A DNA stretch of 64,000 nt from Agelaius tricolor (Eukaryota > Chordata > Aves > Passeriformes > Icteridae): positions 96,209,381 to 96,273,380 of the forward strand of contig JALJCS010000001.1 of NCBI GenBank assembly GCA_023055355.1, given 5' to 3'. The translations under genes and the position numbers were made by a program. Under the pieces are notes generated by a model. The model did no database searches. It saw only the letters and a list, made by a program, of their open reading frames with translations, and had not been told where the DNA came from. Each line of letters begins with the position of its first letter. Position 1 is the first letter of the stretch. This document shows, one piece after another, positions 13,101-45,927 of the stretch.

Positions 13101-16100
13101 ACTTCCAGCCTGTCCCCTCGACAGCCTTGCATGATGCCGCACACTCACCGTGGGCCCCTGGTTGTCTCCCTGACGTGGTTGTTCAGGTGCAGGTTATCGC
13201 GGATAATTTGCTGGGCCTTCAGGTTCGTGCGAGTCAGGTAACAGGACAGCTGATCTTCTGGCTGGAACAAGCCAAAGCTCAGCCTAAGTTAATCTGGTCA
13301 CGACACCATATCCTTACTAAGTAACTCTGGTATCTCCAAGACCTTTCCCATGATGGCTGGCTCTCTCTTCTGGGAGGGGTCATCAGGGCTGTCATACCCA
13401 CTGTACAGACTGAACACGAGCAATCTGAGAGCCTGAGCAACAAGCCCAAGACCAGACCAAGAACAGAATGGAATCTGGGAGTCTGGAATTTAAGTTCTAT
13501 CCTATATGCTGTATTCCTAACTACAGGATGGATATTCCCATTAAATCAACATGTTACATCACAGCATTCAAACTGATCACAGGGAAAAAAGACTTCTGGA
13601 GTTAGAAGAATAAGTGTTGACCCTACAGCTAACAGCCAATTAATGGGTGAAGAAAAAAAACTGATGAAGAGAAAAAAATTCTCTCAAAGAGGAAAAAACC
13701 TCAAAACTCTGAAATTAACATGAAAAATTTAAAGTTTGGAAAAAACCTCACCATATGAAGTAAAGTATTTCACTGATATTTCTAAAAAAGAGTCAACAGA
13801 CTCACATTCGAAACTGTGACAATGTAGCACCATAACTCTTTAAAACTGCCACTGAATTATATATTAGTTAGAACAAAAGTCTTGTGATTTTATGCGGTTT
13901 TGATTTAGATCTGTGTTGGCTAAGCGTCAGAACAAAACCCTGACAAATCATCTCGCTGCACTTGCAGACAGGAACTCCATGGACCCATAACCCTCAGAGA
14001 ACTTAATCAACCGTTGAAGATCAAAATTTAATAAAGAATTGGTCAATGGTTGTCATATAACTTGAGATTAATTAGATGCCATAGACAAGAAAGCTGTCCT
14101 GAAAAAGTTAATATATTGCAGGTGTGGTAAGGGAACCACTTCATAGGCCTATACACTCCAGAAACTTAATCAATAGTAATTGTCTAAACAGGACAGCAAA
14201 TTTAATAAAGTACTGTTTAGCTGGATAAAACCTGGGTTATCCATTAAACAAAGACAGATGAGATGCTCTGGTAGTAATAAAAGAAACAGAACACGTACAC
14301 CATGATGCAATAAATTGGCCAGACTTCTGGGAGCATCTATAAAAAATCCTGCATGTTATAGCATATATAAACGTCTGAAAACTGTTGTTTCTTTCAACGT
14401 ATTTATGGAGAATAAATTCCTGATATGCTCTCAATTTTGACTCAAAATTGTCATTAGGAATGTTTGTCTAACAACTTTTTGCTGTTAGATTTAAAACACT
14501 TTGTTTGAAAACCTCTCCTACATATACCAAGGCCTTCAACTGATACTACTTTTGCCCCATCCTGATTGTAAAAGGTTATTGCAATTCCTATAACTTCCAG
14601 GGCAAATTAACTCCTGATACTCAACTCTGTGCTGTTTAATTACATTATACAAAACCAGCCAATGTTCCAAGATTTTCTTCAGAAAATTGAACCTCTTCTG
14701 CTTTTAAGTTACTGTTAACCTGCCACCGCTCAGCTCTGTGGATAAATCCATCCTTTCTTAGTCAATACTACAAATGATCTCTAATTGCAACATTTTAACC
14801 TTATTCCAGAGCTAAGATAAGAAGCCAGACACTGTAAATATCTACAACACAGTCAATAATACTGGAAGATTTTGTAAAACCAACCATATAACTAGCACAT
14901 GAAGAATACTAGCAGCAGTATCACATTTCACAAAACTCTTGACTCCACAGATAAAGAAAGTTCAGTTCTCAAGTTGAGAAGTGAGAGTGAAAAGGTATTT
15001 GCTTTCAAAAGAACACAAGTAACTTCCGCCTCGCATTGAGAGTCCTCAAAAACCTAACACCTCCAGTACAAATACATCCCAGCTGCCTTTCCCAGCCCTG
15101 ACTCCCTGGCTGATGATGAGCACGACACTCCCAGAACCACTTCCACCCAGCTCCATGTGCACCTGATGGGTGGGATGTGCTATCCCACCTTGATCCACAC
15201 GGCCTCGCTGAGGAAGCTGAAGGGCACTGGAGGGTTGTCAGCTGCACGCTCCTCCAGACCAGAGAAGTCAATCGTATCCTTGGCAAGTCGGGGCGGTGTC
15301 CCAGTCTTCAGCCTGCCCACAGCAAAGCCCAGTCTCTCCAGAGTGTGAGCCAGCCCGATGGCTGGCTGGTCCCCCAGCCGCCCCGCCGGGTGCGTCTCCA
15401 GGCCGATGTGGATCACACCCCTCAGGAATGTACCGGTGGTCAGGATAACACTCCCGGCACGTACTGCGCTCCCATCCCCTGGAACAGCAGGTTTTCAGAG
15501 ATGTGCACAGTTTAGTAGCAACAAAGCCCTGGAATTCTGGTGCTTCTGTCTAAAGAGAGAACTGGAGACTACCAGTGCTCACTGGGGGTTTATCTGTCTT
15601 CTATCATAAAATAATACCAGCTTCTCCATAATAAAAGCATCAACAGTAATAACTACAATAAGCAGCATGTAGTTATTTCTGTATATTTATTATTCCTAAG
15701 CAAGTTATTCCTAAAAAATAAAACCAGTCCTGAGAAAAATCCATATCCAGGCCTTTACTTTGGAAAGCTTGTTTATTATAACAGCAAGAGGTAATGAAGT
15801 ACAAGTCTGTTACTAAGAGGACCCCACGGTCCTGTAACACTGAGGGCAGCATACACCATTTACCAAATAAAACCTCAAAACACAGCATGGAATTCAGCAT
15901 CACTAGCCTAGAGAAAATTAACTTAGTTAATGTCCCAATATATTACCAATCCAGGCATTTATGACATCGTATTACTTTGTATTACACATATTAACCTGGT
16001 TTATTTCACTTTACCTAAACCAGCTCTGTTGGCTAATTAATCTTTCTCACTAATGAATTAGAATAGGATAAATTCATCTTTCTCATCGGTGAATCCGAGA

Positions 16101-17246
16101 TATTTACCCCCAAAGGCTTGTTCTTAGTGTGGAGTAACTGAAGGCACTTAGTGAGTTACTAGCACATACCCAGAACAACTCCTGTGACTTGGCATTTCCC
16201 GGGACGGCCTGGTTCTGGCTCAGTCAAGAGAAGATCCTCCACAGACGCCTCACGAACTGTCAACAGTGGTGTGTTTAGGATTTCTTTCTGTCATGAAAGG
16301 AGTTACTGCAAAAATCTAGGATGTTATGAGACAATATGGGCAATCCCAAACCCTGCTGATTTCTGAAACATCTATTACCCACTTCCATTCTTACCAGGTC
16401 ATTTGGCAGACACTCAGTTATGGTACTATCCTGATTTATTAGGTAGAAGTTTTCACTCACATAAAGTTTAAGCTTAAATAAACTAATTGGTCATGAAGCC
16501 TGACCTGTATCTAAAACACTAGAGAATTTTTCAAACTGCGCTGAGCTCCAACAACTTACACTGCATCCAGACAGAAAAGTATCTAGGTTTGATCGGTAAA
16601 TAATGATAAACAAAACATATCCCTTTTCTTCGTAATCCTCAGTGCTGTATCCCGCCTCCCAGCACCCAGGAGCCCGCCCGGCGCGGCCCCCTCACCTGCA
16701 TGTTCTCCTTGTAGAGGCCGCGGTCGATCTGCGCGCGGAGGCCCCACACGGCCGGGCCCTTGCAGCGGTTCAGCACCTTGTAGTGAACGCCGGAGCGGTC
16801 GCACACGCGGCCGCACAGCCCGTCCAGGGCGTCCACCTCCCGCATGAGGTGCCCCTTCCCGATGCCGCCGAAGGACGGGTTGCAGGACATTTCCCCTGGG
16901 TAACGACACAGGGACACCCTCAGCACCGCGCAAAGGCCCCCGCGACCTCCCCGGCTCAGCGCCGCTCCCCACGCCGGGAGACCCGAGGCGCCCGCGGCAG
17001 CTTCCCCCGCCCTCCCTGGGCACCCGCGGCGGTACCGATGGTGCCGATCCTGTGCGTGAGCAGCAGCGTGCAGGCCCCACCGCGAGCGGCCGCCGCCGCC
17101 GCCTCCGTGCCCGCATGGCCCCCGCCGATCACCACCACCTCGTAGCGCGGCGCTGCCGCCGCCCCGACCTCGCTGCCCGCCCGGCGGTGCCCGGGGCGAG
17201 GCGCCAGGGGCAGCGGCAGGCGGCGGCAGCCGCTCCGCAGGAACAT
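10119..17246 (-). CDS. MTO1: Mitochondrial tRNA modification enzyme MTO1 (MnmG/GidA family)
   Basis: FAD-dependent partner of GTPBP3 that installs the 5-taurinomethyl group on the wobble uridine of mitochondrial tRNAs. Twelve coding exons (transcript order): 17246-17036, 16895-16696, 16287-16170, 15478-15189, 13261-13149, 13009-12819, 12585-12455, 11981-11777, 11695-11524, 11301-11183, 10675-10518, 10340-10119. Together they give 2130 nt, 709 aa, close to the human 717 aa. The N-terminus is Arg-rich ([14 protein letters not shown]), as for mitochondrial import. The dinucleotide fold [13 protein letters not shown] is at about residues 37-49. Both GidA signatures are intact: [15 protein letters not shown] (about 309-323), and [16 protein letters not shown] followed by GVIAGINA (about 403-426). 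All introns are GT-AG. The start is the first ATG before the presequence. It is head to head with CGAS and shares its CpG island. Confidence 0.96.
10997..11037. repeat. Inverted repeat (hairpin) in MTO1 intron 10
   Basis: GTGGCTTATGGTAAAAAGT (10997-11015) pairs with ACTTTTTACATAAGCCAC (11020-11037) across a 4-nt TCAC loop, with a single bulged G. The right arm is then re-used in a short direct duplication (CACACTTTTTACATAAG at about 11018 and again at about 11046). Confidence 0.85.
13262..15188 (-). other. MTO1: MTO1 intron 4 (longest MTO1 intron)
   Basis: 1.9 kb of AT-rich intron between the exon ending VWIK and the exon starting PEDQL. I see no exon, repeat family or RNA gene in it. The other MTO1 introns are shorter and also featureless, apart from the hairpin in intron 10. 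Confidence 0.7.
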
Positions 17247-17351
17247 GGCGGCTGGCCCGGGAGCGCCGCCGCGGCTCCTCCGGCCCGGAGCGAGAGGCGG
17301 GGCCTGCGGGAGCTCCCTGTGCGGCTGGAAAAGCCGGGCGGTACCGGTGCT

Positions 17352-17357
17352 CACGTG
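17352..17357. promoter_or_regulatory. E-box CACGTG
   Basis: A palindromic CACGTG in the MTO1/CGAS promoter, the site type bound by USF, MYC/MAX and TFEB/TFE3 proteins. Which factor uses it is unknown. Confidence 0.5.
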
Positions 17358-17519
17358 TCCTCGTCCCGCGGGCAGGCGGGCGGAGCCGCCCAGGAGCGGG
17401 AAAACGCTCCCGTCGGATTGGAGGGAGACAGCAGCTTGATTGTTGCTGCCGGAGCCATCCTGTGCCCGGGCTGGAGTTGGCGCGCCGGGCAACGTCTTGC
17501 CTCCGCCCCGCTCGCCGGG

Positions 17520-17529
17520 TTTCGTTTCC
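17520..17529 (-). promoter_or_regulatory. IRF/ISRE-like element
   Basis: TTTCGTTTCC on the + strand is GGAAACGAAA on the - strand. It contains the IRF core AANNGAAA (AAACGAAA), 113 nt upstream of the CGAS start. It is shorter than a full two-repeat ISRE. Mammalian CGAS is interferon-inducible through ISREs, which makes the site plausible. Confidence 0.5.
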
Positions 17530-17641
17530 TAGGGGAGGCGCGCTTCTTGGAAGAGGAACTCACCCGAAGCCAGAGGCGGGAACGCCGTTGTTCGCGGGGC
17601 CGCGCTCGCCGTATTGCTGGTGCGGAGAGGGAGCAGTGGCC

Positions 17642-20600
17642 ATGGACGCCGCGGGTGGCAGAGGGGCGCGGGCCAGGCAGGGGAGGCGTTCCACAGTTCC
17701 GCGGAGCCGGGGCACGGAGAAGGGTGCAGCCCGAAGCCCCTCGCGGGGCCGCGTCGCGGGTGAAGGCTCGAGCGCCATCGCCACGCTCCGAACACCGCGG
17801 ACGGACGGAGCCCCTGCCCGGGGCGGCCGCTCGGCGCGGCGAGCCCCCGCTGCCCGGGAGCTGCCAGCGGGCGGGGCGGCGGGCGGCGCAGAGGCGCCCC
17901 CCTCCTCACGGAGCAGGGCACCGGCCGCCAGAGTCCCCGCGGCCCCGGGGAGCGTCGCGGCGGTGCCCGACGGGGCGGTCGCTGCCGCCGGCCGTCGCCC
18001 CCCGCCGGCGGCAGACGCCTTGCGGCTCCGGGAGGTGCTGTCGCGGCTCAGCCTGCTCCGCGAAGACGTGTCCGAGGCTTCGACACTGGTGAATACGGTG
18101 GTTCCGCACCTGGTCCAGGCTATCCGCGACAAGGAGAGCTGCTTCAGCTCCATCGAGCGGCAGAGCGCCGGCAGCTACTACGAGCGCGTCAAGGTGGGTG
18201 CCGGGCGGAGGCAGCGCTCGCCCGCCGGGCGGCGGCGGCGGCAAGTGGCGGGCGGGAACATGGGCCAGCCGCGCGAGGGCCGCTCGGAGCTGGCCTCTCC
18301 CGCCCACTCATGGCTCTGTGGATGTAACTACATATCTAAGGATAGCTCTGTGAAGTAATCACAATGCATTACAAAATGTTCAGTAACCTGCTGAATGGTG
18401 CTACGTGCAGTGAGTCAGAGACGCTACCTGAACGGTTCAGGCTGCAGCAAGCCCTGCCCTCGCACAGCACGCAGGTGAGCTCGGTGTAACAACACAAGCC
18501 GACAGTATAGCACTGCACGAGAAGCCCTGGGCCAGGTTTTAGTTCATAGTTTTTTCAAAAAGCAGGAGTTATGTATGGATGCAAATTGAAGAAAAATTTA
18601 GATTAGAAAGAATTTTTTTACTGTGAGGGTGGTGGACAGTGGTATAGAGTGTCTGAGGAGATTGTGGATGCTCCAAACGTGGCAGTGTTGAAGGCCAGGT
18701 TGGATAAGGTCTTGAGGAACCTGGTCTAGAGGAAGGTATCCCTGCCTAGGGCAGGATGAGTCAGGACTAGCTTTATCTCTAAGGTCCATTCCAACCCCTT
18801 CACCTTCTGTGATTAACCAGTACCTTTCTTCTTTGTTCCCGTAGACTGAAACTAAGTCAAACATGGGGACACTTTTTTTTTTCTGTTTAAAACTAGCTTC
18901 AGACCTAGCAGTGCATTTTTTTCTTCACATCCTAAGTGCAAGAGGATGTCTAAGCATATTTATACATTAATTATTCAGAACAGCTCAAGAATCTTAAAAC
19001 TATCTTAAAAATTAATAAGTTGGAGAGCTGGGAAGTGAGCTGCAAATTGCTATTTTCCACCCCAATGCACAGTAATCTTGCAATACCACAGAAATAAGCT
19101 CATATTTCACATCAGACACCAAGGTAAATGAAACCACAACTGGTAGAAAAATCTCAGGAGAATAAAACCTAAGTTGCACATTGTCTGTTCTATTCTTATA
19201 TTTGCAGATATCTGAACCAAATGAGTTTGACATCATGCTTGTAATGCCTGTTACAAGGATTCAGCTGGATGAGTCTGATGATACTGGAGCCTATTATTAT
19301 GTATCATTCAAAAGGAGTCCAAAAGAAAAGGGTTGGTTGAAGTTCTTAGAGGAAGATGGAAAATTATCAGCCTTTAAAATGCTTCAAGCACTAAGAGAAA
19401 TTATTAAACAGGAAGTAAAAAACATTAAAGGTGAGTACTGAGAGAACAAGCTTCATCAGGAAGTGGTAAAAACACAGTTACATTGTGCATATGTGTTGCT
19501 CCAGTATTAACACACATTTTCCTGCCAGTCTCTTTGTGCCAATGGAGCTGCAACCCCTCCTGTCCCCAGTATCTCAAGCTGGCTCTTGTGTTAATGATCA
19601 GAAATACACATAGGTAACTTGTTACATTATTAACTCCACTATGCATATTTTCTGTATGAAAATAATAAACATTAAGGGATGCATGCTTGCTATTTCCTAC
19701 CTAACCTATACATCTTGCATCTATCTGGAGTATACAAAGAGCCATTTGCTGAAGTAGTAGCAAAACAAGGAGCTTTCTTTTATACAGCACCTGTATTTTC
19801 TTTTATACAGTACCTAATATTTTTTATTCATCAGTACAGAAGCTGCATCCCAGTTATTTTTATAATGATTAAAAAAAAAATATATATATCTATATATAAT
19901 TATATTAAAATAACCCCAGTTAGGGTTACTTTTTCCCAAAACCTTCAGAAATATTGTGGCCAGACTGTGTGTTTTCAACAGGGAAGCAGTTACATGAAAA
20001 ACAATATTATATTTTTAATTCTCAGACAGTAAATCAAGCAAACACAGTAGTGTTCCCTGTTTCATAGAACTCTTCAATAGATCGTCCCAATCTTTCAACA
20101 TCCTGTAGGATAAAGAACCATTGACTGAACACAGGTATTTCTTTTGATTGCTTATGAGCTCTTTAGTAAAAACTGGAACATTCTTAAAAAAAAGTTTTCA
20201 TCTTACTAATCTATCTATCTAGCTATCTGTCCATCTAACATGAAATATCACTTTCTTTGTTACTAGGTATGCAAGTCACTGTGGCAAGGAAAAAGGCTGG
20301 AAGCCCTGCAATAACTCTTCAGATCAAAAAACCTCCATTAGAAATATCAGTGGACATCATCTTGACTTTGGAGGCTCAGCAGAGCTGGCCCCCCAGCACA
20401 CAGACTGGCCTCAAAATTGAACCGTGGCTGGGAACAAAAAAGAGGAGGGATTTCAGATTTAGATCAATTTATTTAGTAGCCAAGCAAAACAAAAGAGAAA
20501 AAGTTCTAAGAGGTACCTCAAATATGGACAATAATAAGTTATGAAATGTCTTCTCTACAACTTGATCACTTACAAGTGCTATAGAAAGGGTATCCAGATC

Positions 20601-22817
20601 ATGTTCAGTGTTCCATCTTCGAGACACCTCATCCTGGATATATCCAGCTCAGACAACTGAAATCCCTCTTTAAAGCAGCAGATTTGTGGTACTGCTTGTC
20701 CTCTACTGAAATGTAAATACAAGCCCACTCTGCCAGGCTGCACACTAACCATTACTAAGAGCATTATATTAAATCCACTCCAGCCAGACACATGGATATG
20801 AGCCTTCCCTTGTGCTAGTAGTGTGCTTAACAGCAGCTTGCACTCTCTTGTAAGGAAATTAGAAGAAAGTTGCTAAAAATGCAGGGAACTTCCCCATACA
20901 TGAGATTGCATCCACAAATCAGATACTTCTGCAGGAAGCAAACTGTTTTCTATCAAGATACATTATTTCTCACTGAACTCTGGTATGGCTACAACATTTT
21001 TTCTTCCAGACCGCTGTCACATTGAGCCTCCTTTAGCTTGCAGATTCTGACTTGTGCATTATGGTAACTGATCCTTTCAGCATAAGATTTTAAGCATTCT
21101 GGTACCATTTTAATTAGCATGCCCATGTTATCAAAGCCCAGTACAGAAGTACTGATTTATTTGGCAATTTCTTCCTGTGCAAATTAAATGCAAAGAGTAA
21201 CTGAGCCAAACAGGCAAGGCAAACTGTAATTCATGAAAAAGACAAAAGTGATTGTTGGTATTAGAAACAGGGCATTGTGCTATATTAGCAATTATTTTCA
21301 GAAGCATGAGCAGAAGAACAAAAAGAAATGCTTTAGAGCATGAGACAAGCTCACAAACCTATTACGTGCACTAAGAAAACACAATAACAGAAATTAAAAG
21401 GCTGTAGATTTCTATGAATAATGCAGTTCTCTAAATCATGTTCAGCAAATCCAGGGACATTCAGAACTAAGCCTAATTTTAAAGTTAATTCAAACATCCT
21501 TAGGAATTTAAAGCATCCAAACTATTATGTCCTATATTAATTACATTCCAATTGTGTTTGTGAAGCAGCTGGAGAGTTAAGGAGGAACTAACTGCACTCA
21601 CTGAATTATGGGGTTTTTTTTAGTGGGTGCAAAAATTTGTGGGTATTTAAGTCAATTACAAAACTGTTTTTTTTTTCTAGCTACGAAAGCTGATGCTTAG
21701 TGCTGTGCAACTATTTAACAGTCTTGTGCTTGACTTCAGGGAACACCTGGCGACTGTCCTTCTCACATATTGAAAAGGATATGATAAAGAACCATGGCAA
21801 CTCAAAGACATGCTGTGAATCCAATGGACCAAAGTGCTGTAGGTTGGTATTTTACTTTAAGCCTGTGTGAGCTGGGCTAGCACTAACACTGTTTCAGTTT
21901 AGCACTTAAGAATATGATCTAACAGTAATTACTCATAATAGGAAGCAAGAGTCTTTAAGGCATAGTTGTTCTACAGCAATACAACACTGCATGTTCTTGC
22001 TGAATGTCTGGCTTGTATTTACTTAATGAAAGGTGGAAACAATCACAGTGGTGCTTTAGACTTCAGACTTGCCTTAGAATGCAAAAATATGCGACTTGTT
22101 CAATTATCTTTCCCAAATTCAGTCCTGTTAAAAAAAAAGCTTTAAAAAGTGACTAACTCCATCTTTCTGAGCAAAATTTCCCTTCATATCAAGGCAATTT
22201 CTAAAATTATGGTGAGAAAACTGCTGAATGAGATCAAGATGAATAAATGATTTTTCACTTCCATGAGAACTGTCTTCCAGATTTCTTCAACAAGGAAGAA
22301 CAAAACCCACATGAGTCCTTAACAAGTAAACTAAGAAGTTGGTTTGCCAATTACATCTTGTACTGAATCAAGAAAGCAACAAGAGTATTAATGCATAATT
22401 GTGTTTAAATATCTGATCTACATATTTAGAACTATGGAGAAGATACCTAATATATATCTATATTTTTTTAACAGGAAAGGTTGTCTTAAGCTGCTGAAGT
22501 TTCTTCTAGAGCAACTTAAAAGGAAACATCCAAAAGAATTGGAAAAATTCTGTTCCTATCATGTCAAAACTGCTTTTCTCCACTCCTGTGTCATGTGGCC
22601 AAATGACACAGACTGGCACTTGGGAAACTTGGATCATTCCTTTCAGCAATGTCTGGAATTTTTTGTGGATTGCCTGCAAAAGTCTCAGCTGACTCACTTT
22701 TTTATTCCCCAATACAACCTGCTCAGCCAAGAAGATAAGGCAAAACATCATTTCCTTTCAAGAAAAATAAGCTATGAATTGAACAATGGATTCCCAGTAT
22801 TTCATGAGAGTTATTAA
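17642..22817 (+). CDS. CGAS: Cyclic GMP-AMP synthase (cytosolic DNA sensor)
   Basis: Nucleotidyltransferase that binds double-stranded DNA and makes 2'3'-cGAMP to activate STING. Five coding exons: 17642-18193, 19208-19430, 20267-20512, 21740-21842, 22475-22817; 1467 nt, 488 aa (human 522). The ATG has a good Kozak context (GTGGCCATGG). Residues 1 to about 145 are Arg/Ala/Pro-rich and probably disordered, as in mammals. The Mab21 core follows: the activation-loop GS in AGSYYERVK (about 177-178), catalytic Glu190 and Asp192 in NEFDIM, and the third Asp288 in ISVDII. The zinc thumb [16 protein letters not shown] keeps His359, Cys365, Cys366 and Cys373 with mammalian spacing, and is encoded by the short fourth exon. 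The C-terminus ends [11 protein letters not shown]. No disabling change is seen. Exon 4 has an unusual donor (see findings). Its 3' end converges on DDX43. Confidence 0.96.
18600..18826 (+). mobile_element. CR1 LINE 3' fragment in CGAS intron 1
   Basis: Matches the CR1 3' end in order: ACTGTGAGGGTGGTGGACAG, GTGTTGAAGGCCAGGTTGGA, CCCTGCCTAGGGCAGGA, and AAGGTCCATTCCAACCCCTT with a terminal TTCTGTGATT. Sense orientation relative to CGAS, 5'-truncated. Confidence 0.88.
20206..20237. repeat. (CTAT)n microsatellite
   Basis: Imperfect tetranucleotide run (CTATCTATCTAGCTATCTGTCCATC) in CGAS intron 2, just upstream of the exon 3 acceptor at 20267. An A-rich/TATA run also lies near 19869-19905 in the same intron. 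Confidence 0.75.
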
Positions 22818-22927
22818 GAACACTGTTCACAACAGATATCTAATCATTTTGACTTTACATATTTGAAACAAAAAACTCTGCAATATAAATGACTCTTCAG
22901 TAGTCTGTACTACAAAACCCAAAACAA

Positions 22928-22933
22928 AATAAA
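22928..22933 (+). terminator. CGAS: Possible CGAS poly(A) signal
   Basis: AATAAA lies 111 nt beyond the CGAS stop codon and is the first canonical hexamer. Further AATAAA words lie downstream (for example near 24126), so a longer 3' UTR is possible. Confidence 0.5.
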
Positions 22934-24724
22934 ATGAAGACCTCTAAGAGAAAAATCTATACTTCAGTCACACTGCTTAGCCATAACCCTTAAAAGAAAT
23001 GTTTTAAGTAATATTTACCTTGCCTATCCAAATGTAGATGTCACCTGCAAAATATCTTCAAGGTATATGAAGAACATAGAGAAGAATTTGCAATAGTTCA
23101 TTTCCCACATGTAATTTCTGTGTTTCCAAATACAAAGGCATAAAGGAAAGACTGCATAAAGGAAAAACTGACAATTTTATTTAAAATTAAGATCCACTGC
23201 AGAATATCCAAACTACACTCCTACTTTCAAAAGAAAAAAAAGTCCCTGGAGTTACTTTGACATTAACCAGAACAACTTCTCGATTACCTGGGTGGATATG
23301 AAAATCTTTTGCAGAAGACAATCACCAGCAATAGCTACCAGAGAGAGACTATTTTACCTGAGTAATATGAAGTTCCTAAAGTAACTTATCCTTTCTGAGT
23401 CTTCAGAATTACTTTAGAAATCAGTCTTTTCATTGGGCTTTGGATGGGAAACAATCATTACCTAATATGCTGCAACAGAGTAGATGGTTTTCTGCCAAAG
23501 AACATTTATTTATATGATGAATCATGTAGAAAGAAATGCATCTTTCAACCTGTATCAAAGAGGAAGACTCTTGATATAAAAGGTTTCCAAAACCAAAATG
23601 CAGCATGAACTGGACACTCCTGAAATTGAAATTCATATCACTTTTTCTTATATTGAAGAAATGTGTGTTAGGAAAAAAAAAATTATAATAATTCCTATTA
23701 CTAAAATCATGCAGGTGAGAAGTACACAGCATTTGAGAACTGCTGTGCTGCAAATAAATACATCTTTTGCTTCTACTTATAGAAGTCATGGGAAGTCCAT
23801 ATTTTTCACCTACTTTTTGAAGGCAAAATAACCTACTGGATTGAATAATGCCCAGATTTACCTCAATTATGAGCAAATTAAGAGGAAAGAATATTTACAG
23901 AGTAATTTTACTAAAATATTCTCATTTTACTGAATTTTGTTTATTAGTTTTTATTTAATCATACGACACATAAATAAACACAAGTTCAGACCAAGCATCA
24001 AATGAAGGAATAACTCCTTCCCATATAAATTTCAAAGAGTAGAAAACATGCCCCATTATCACAGGGAATCTGTGTGACAGAACCTGACATCCAAATGTAA
24101 ATTGTGAATCAATTTTATCTGGAAGAAATAAAAGCTGACCTTCAAATGTATTCTTTTTTCCATGACTTTGTTAACATTGCTCTAGTAAATTCTGGTTTCA
24201 TTTCTTAAGCAGAATACTACATCCACAAAAACCAAAAGTGGGTTTTCTTCCCCAGTTAGCCACAAACAAGTACTTCCTGTCATGCTCTCCTCCATTATAA
24301 GAAAATGCAGACCTCTCTCAAAAATCTTGAGACACAAGTCTTAACAAAAATTACTACCAATGTTAAATTTTAAAACAAGAATAAAGAAAACTCGCTTTAG
24401 CAAACAAAAGGAACAGCAAACAGAGCAGTTTTCATTATCCTGAGAAATCTTCCTGCATGCCAGCAACATATCAAGGCAAAGGTACAGCATTTTGAAACTA
24501 CATTGACAAACATTGTTTACAATGAATAATCTGGTTCTCTGAATATAAAAGGAAAAATTATCTTTTACATTCTTATATAGCAATACTGCATATAACTAAA
24601 AAAACCCCAAACCAACCAACAAAGCCACAATATTTGTTTTTAACCAGTAGATAATGGCTTTAGAAGTTTCATACATCACAAAAGAAAAAATTATGTGAAA
24701 ATAATGTCCAAGTGCAAAACCAGA
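22934..24724. other. Gap between convergent CGAS and DDX43 3' ends
   Basis: 1.8 kb of AT-rich sequence that probably holds the 3' UTR tails of one or both genes. No coding or repeat feature is recognised. Frames open on both strands here lack any family resemblance. Confidence 0.6.
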
Positions 24725-24730
24725 TTTATT
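24725..24730 (-). terminator. DDX43: Possible DDX43 poly(A) signal
   Basis: TTTATT on the + strand is AATAAA on the - strand, 169 nt past the DDX43 stop codon. It is the first canonical hexamer for this gene. Confidence 0.5.
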
Positions 24731-24898
24731 CCTATATAAAGTTACTCCAGTTTTCTAAGACACTTTTGAGAAGTTTGTTTAAATAGGACAGGTACAGAAA
24801 ACAATCAAACACAAAATGAAACTAATAAATTCAAGCTCATGGAAGCTAACACTAATTAAAATCACTTTCTCTGTTTCAGTAGCTTCAAGGGACTACAC

Positions 24899-45860
<20,962 letters not shown>

Positions 45861-45927
45861 GGCGGCCGCAGCCGGCTCGGCCGCCCATGCGGAGGGACTT
45901 GGCGCGTCTCAAGCCCGGGGCGCGCTG

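Larger units (their letters stand above)
17247..17641. promoter_or_regulatory. Shared head-to-head MTO1/CGAS promoter
   Basis: Only 395 bp separate the two divergent start codons. There is no TATA box. Candidate elements by motif are an E-box CACGTG (17352-17357), an E2F-like GCGGGAAA (17396-17403), an inverted CCAAT box ATTGG (17417-17421) and an IRF-type element (17520-17529). A YY1-type AACATGGCGGC (17242-17252) overlaps the MTO1 start codon. Transcription starts cannot be seen; a bidirectional promoter is inferred from spacing and CpG density. Confidence 0.8.
16640..18310. promoter_or_regulatory. CpG island spanning MTO1 exons 1-2 and CGAS exon 1
   Basis: The sequence is strongly GC-rich with dense CG dinucleotides, in sharp contrast to the AT-rich flanks. 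It covers MTO1 exons 1-2, the shared promoter and CGAS exon 1. Long frames open on both strands here are a by-product of this composition. Confidence 0.9.

Noticed and set aside
17052..18358. Long + strand frames of 346 and 298 aa starting upstream of CGAS
   Set aside because: The 346-aa frame is antisense to MTO1 exon 1 and in a different frame from CGAS. The 298-aa frame is the CGAS exon 1 frame read through its donor and extended upstream of the true ATG. Both are CpG-island effects.
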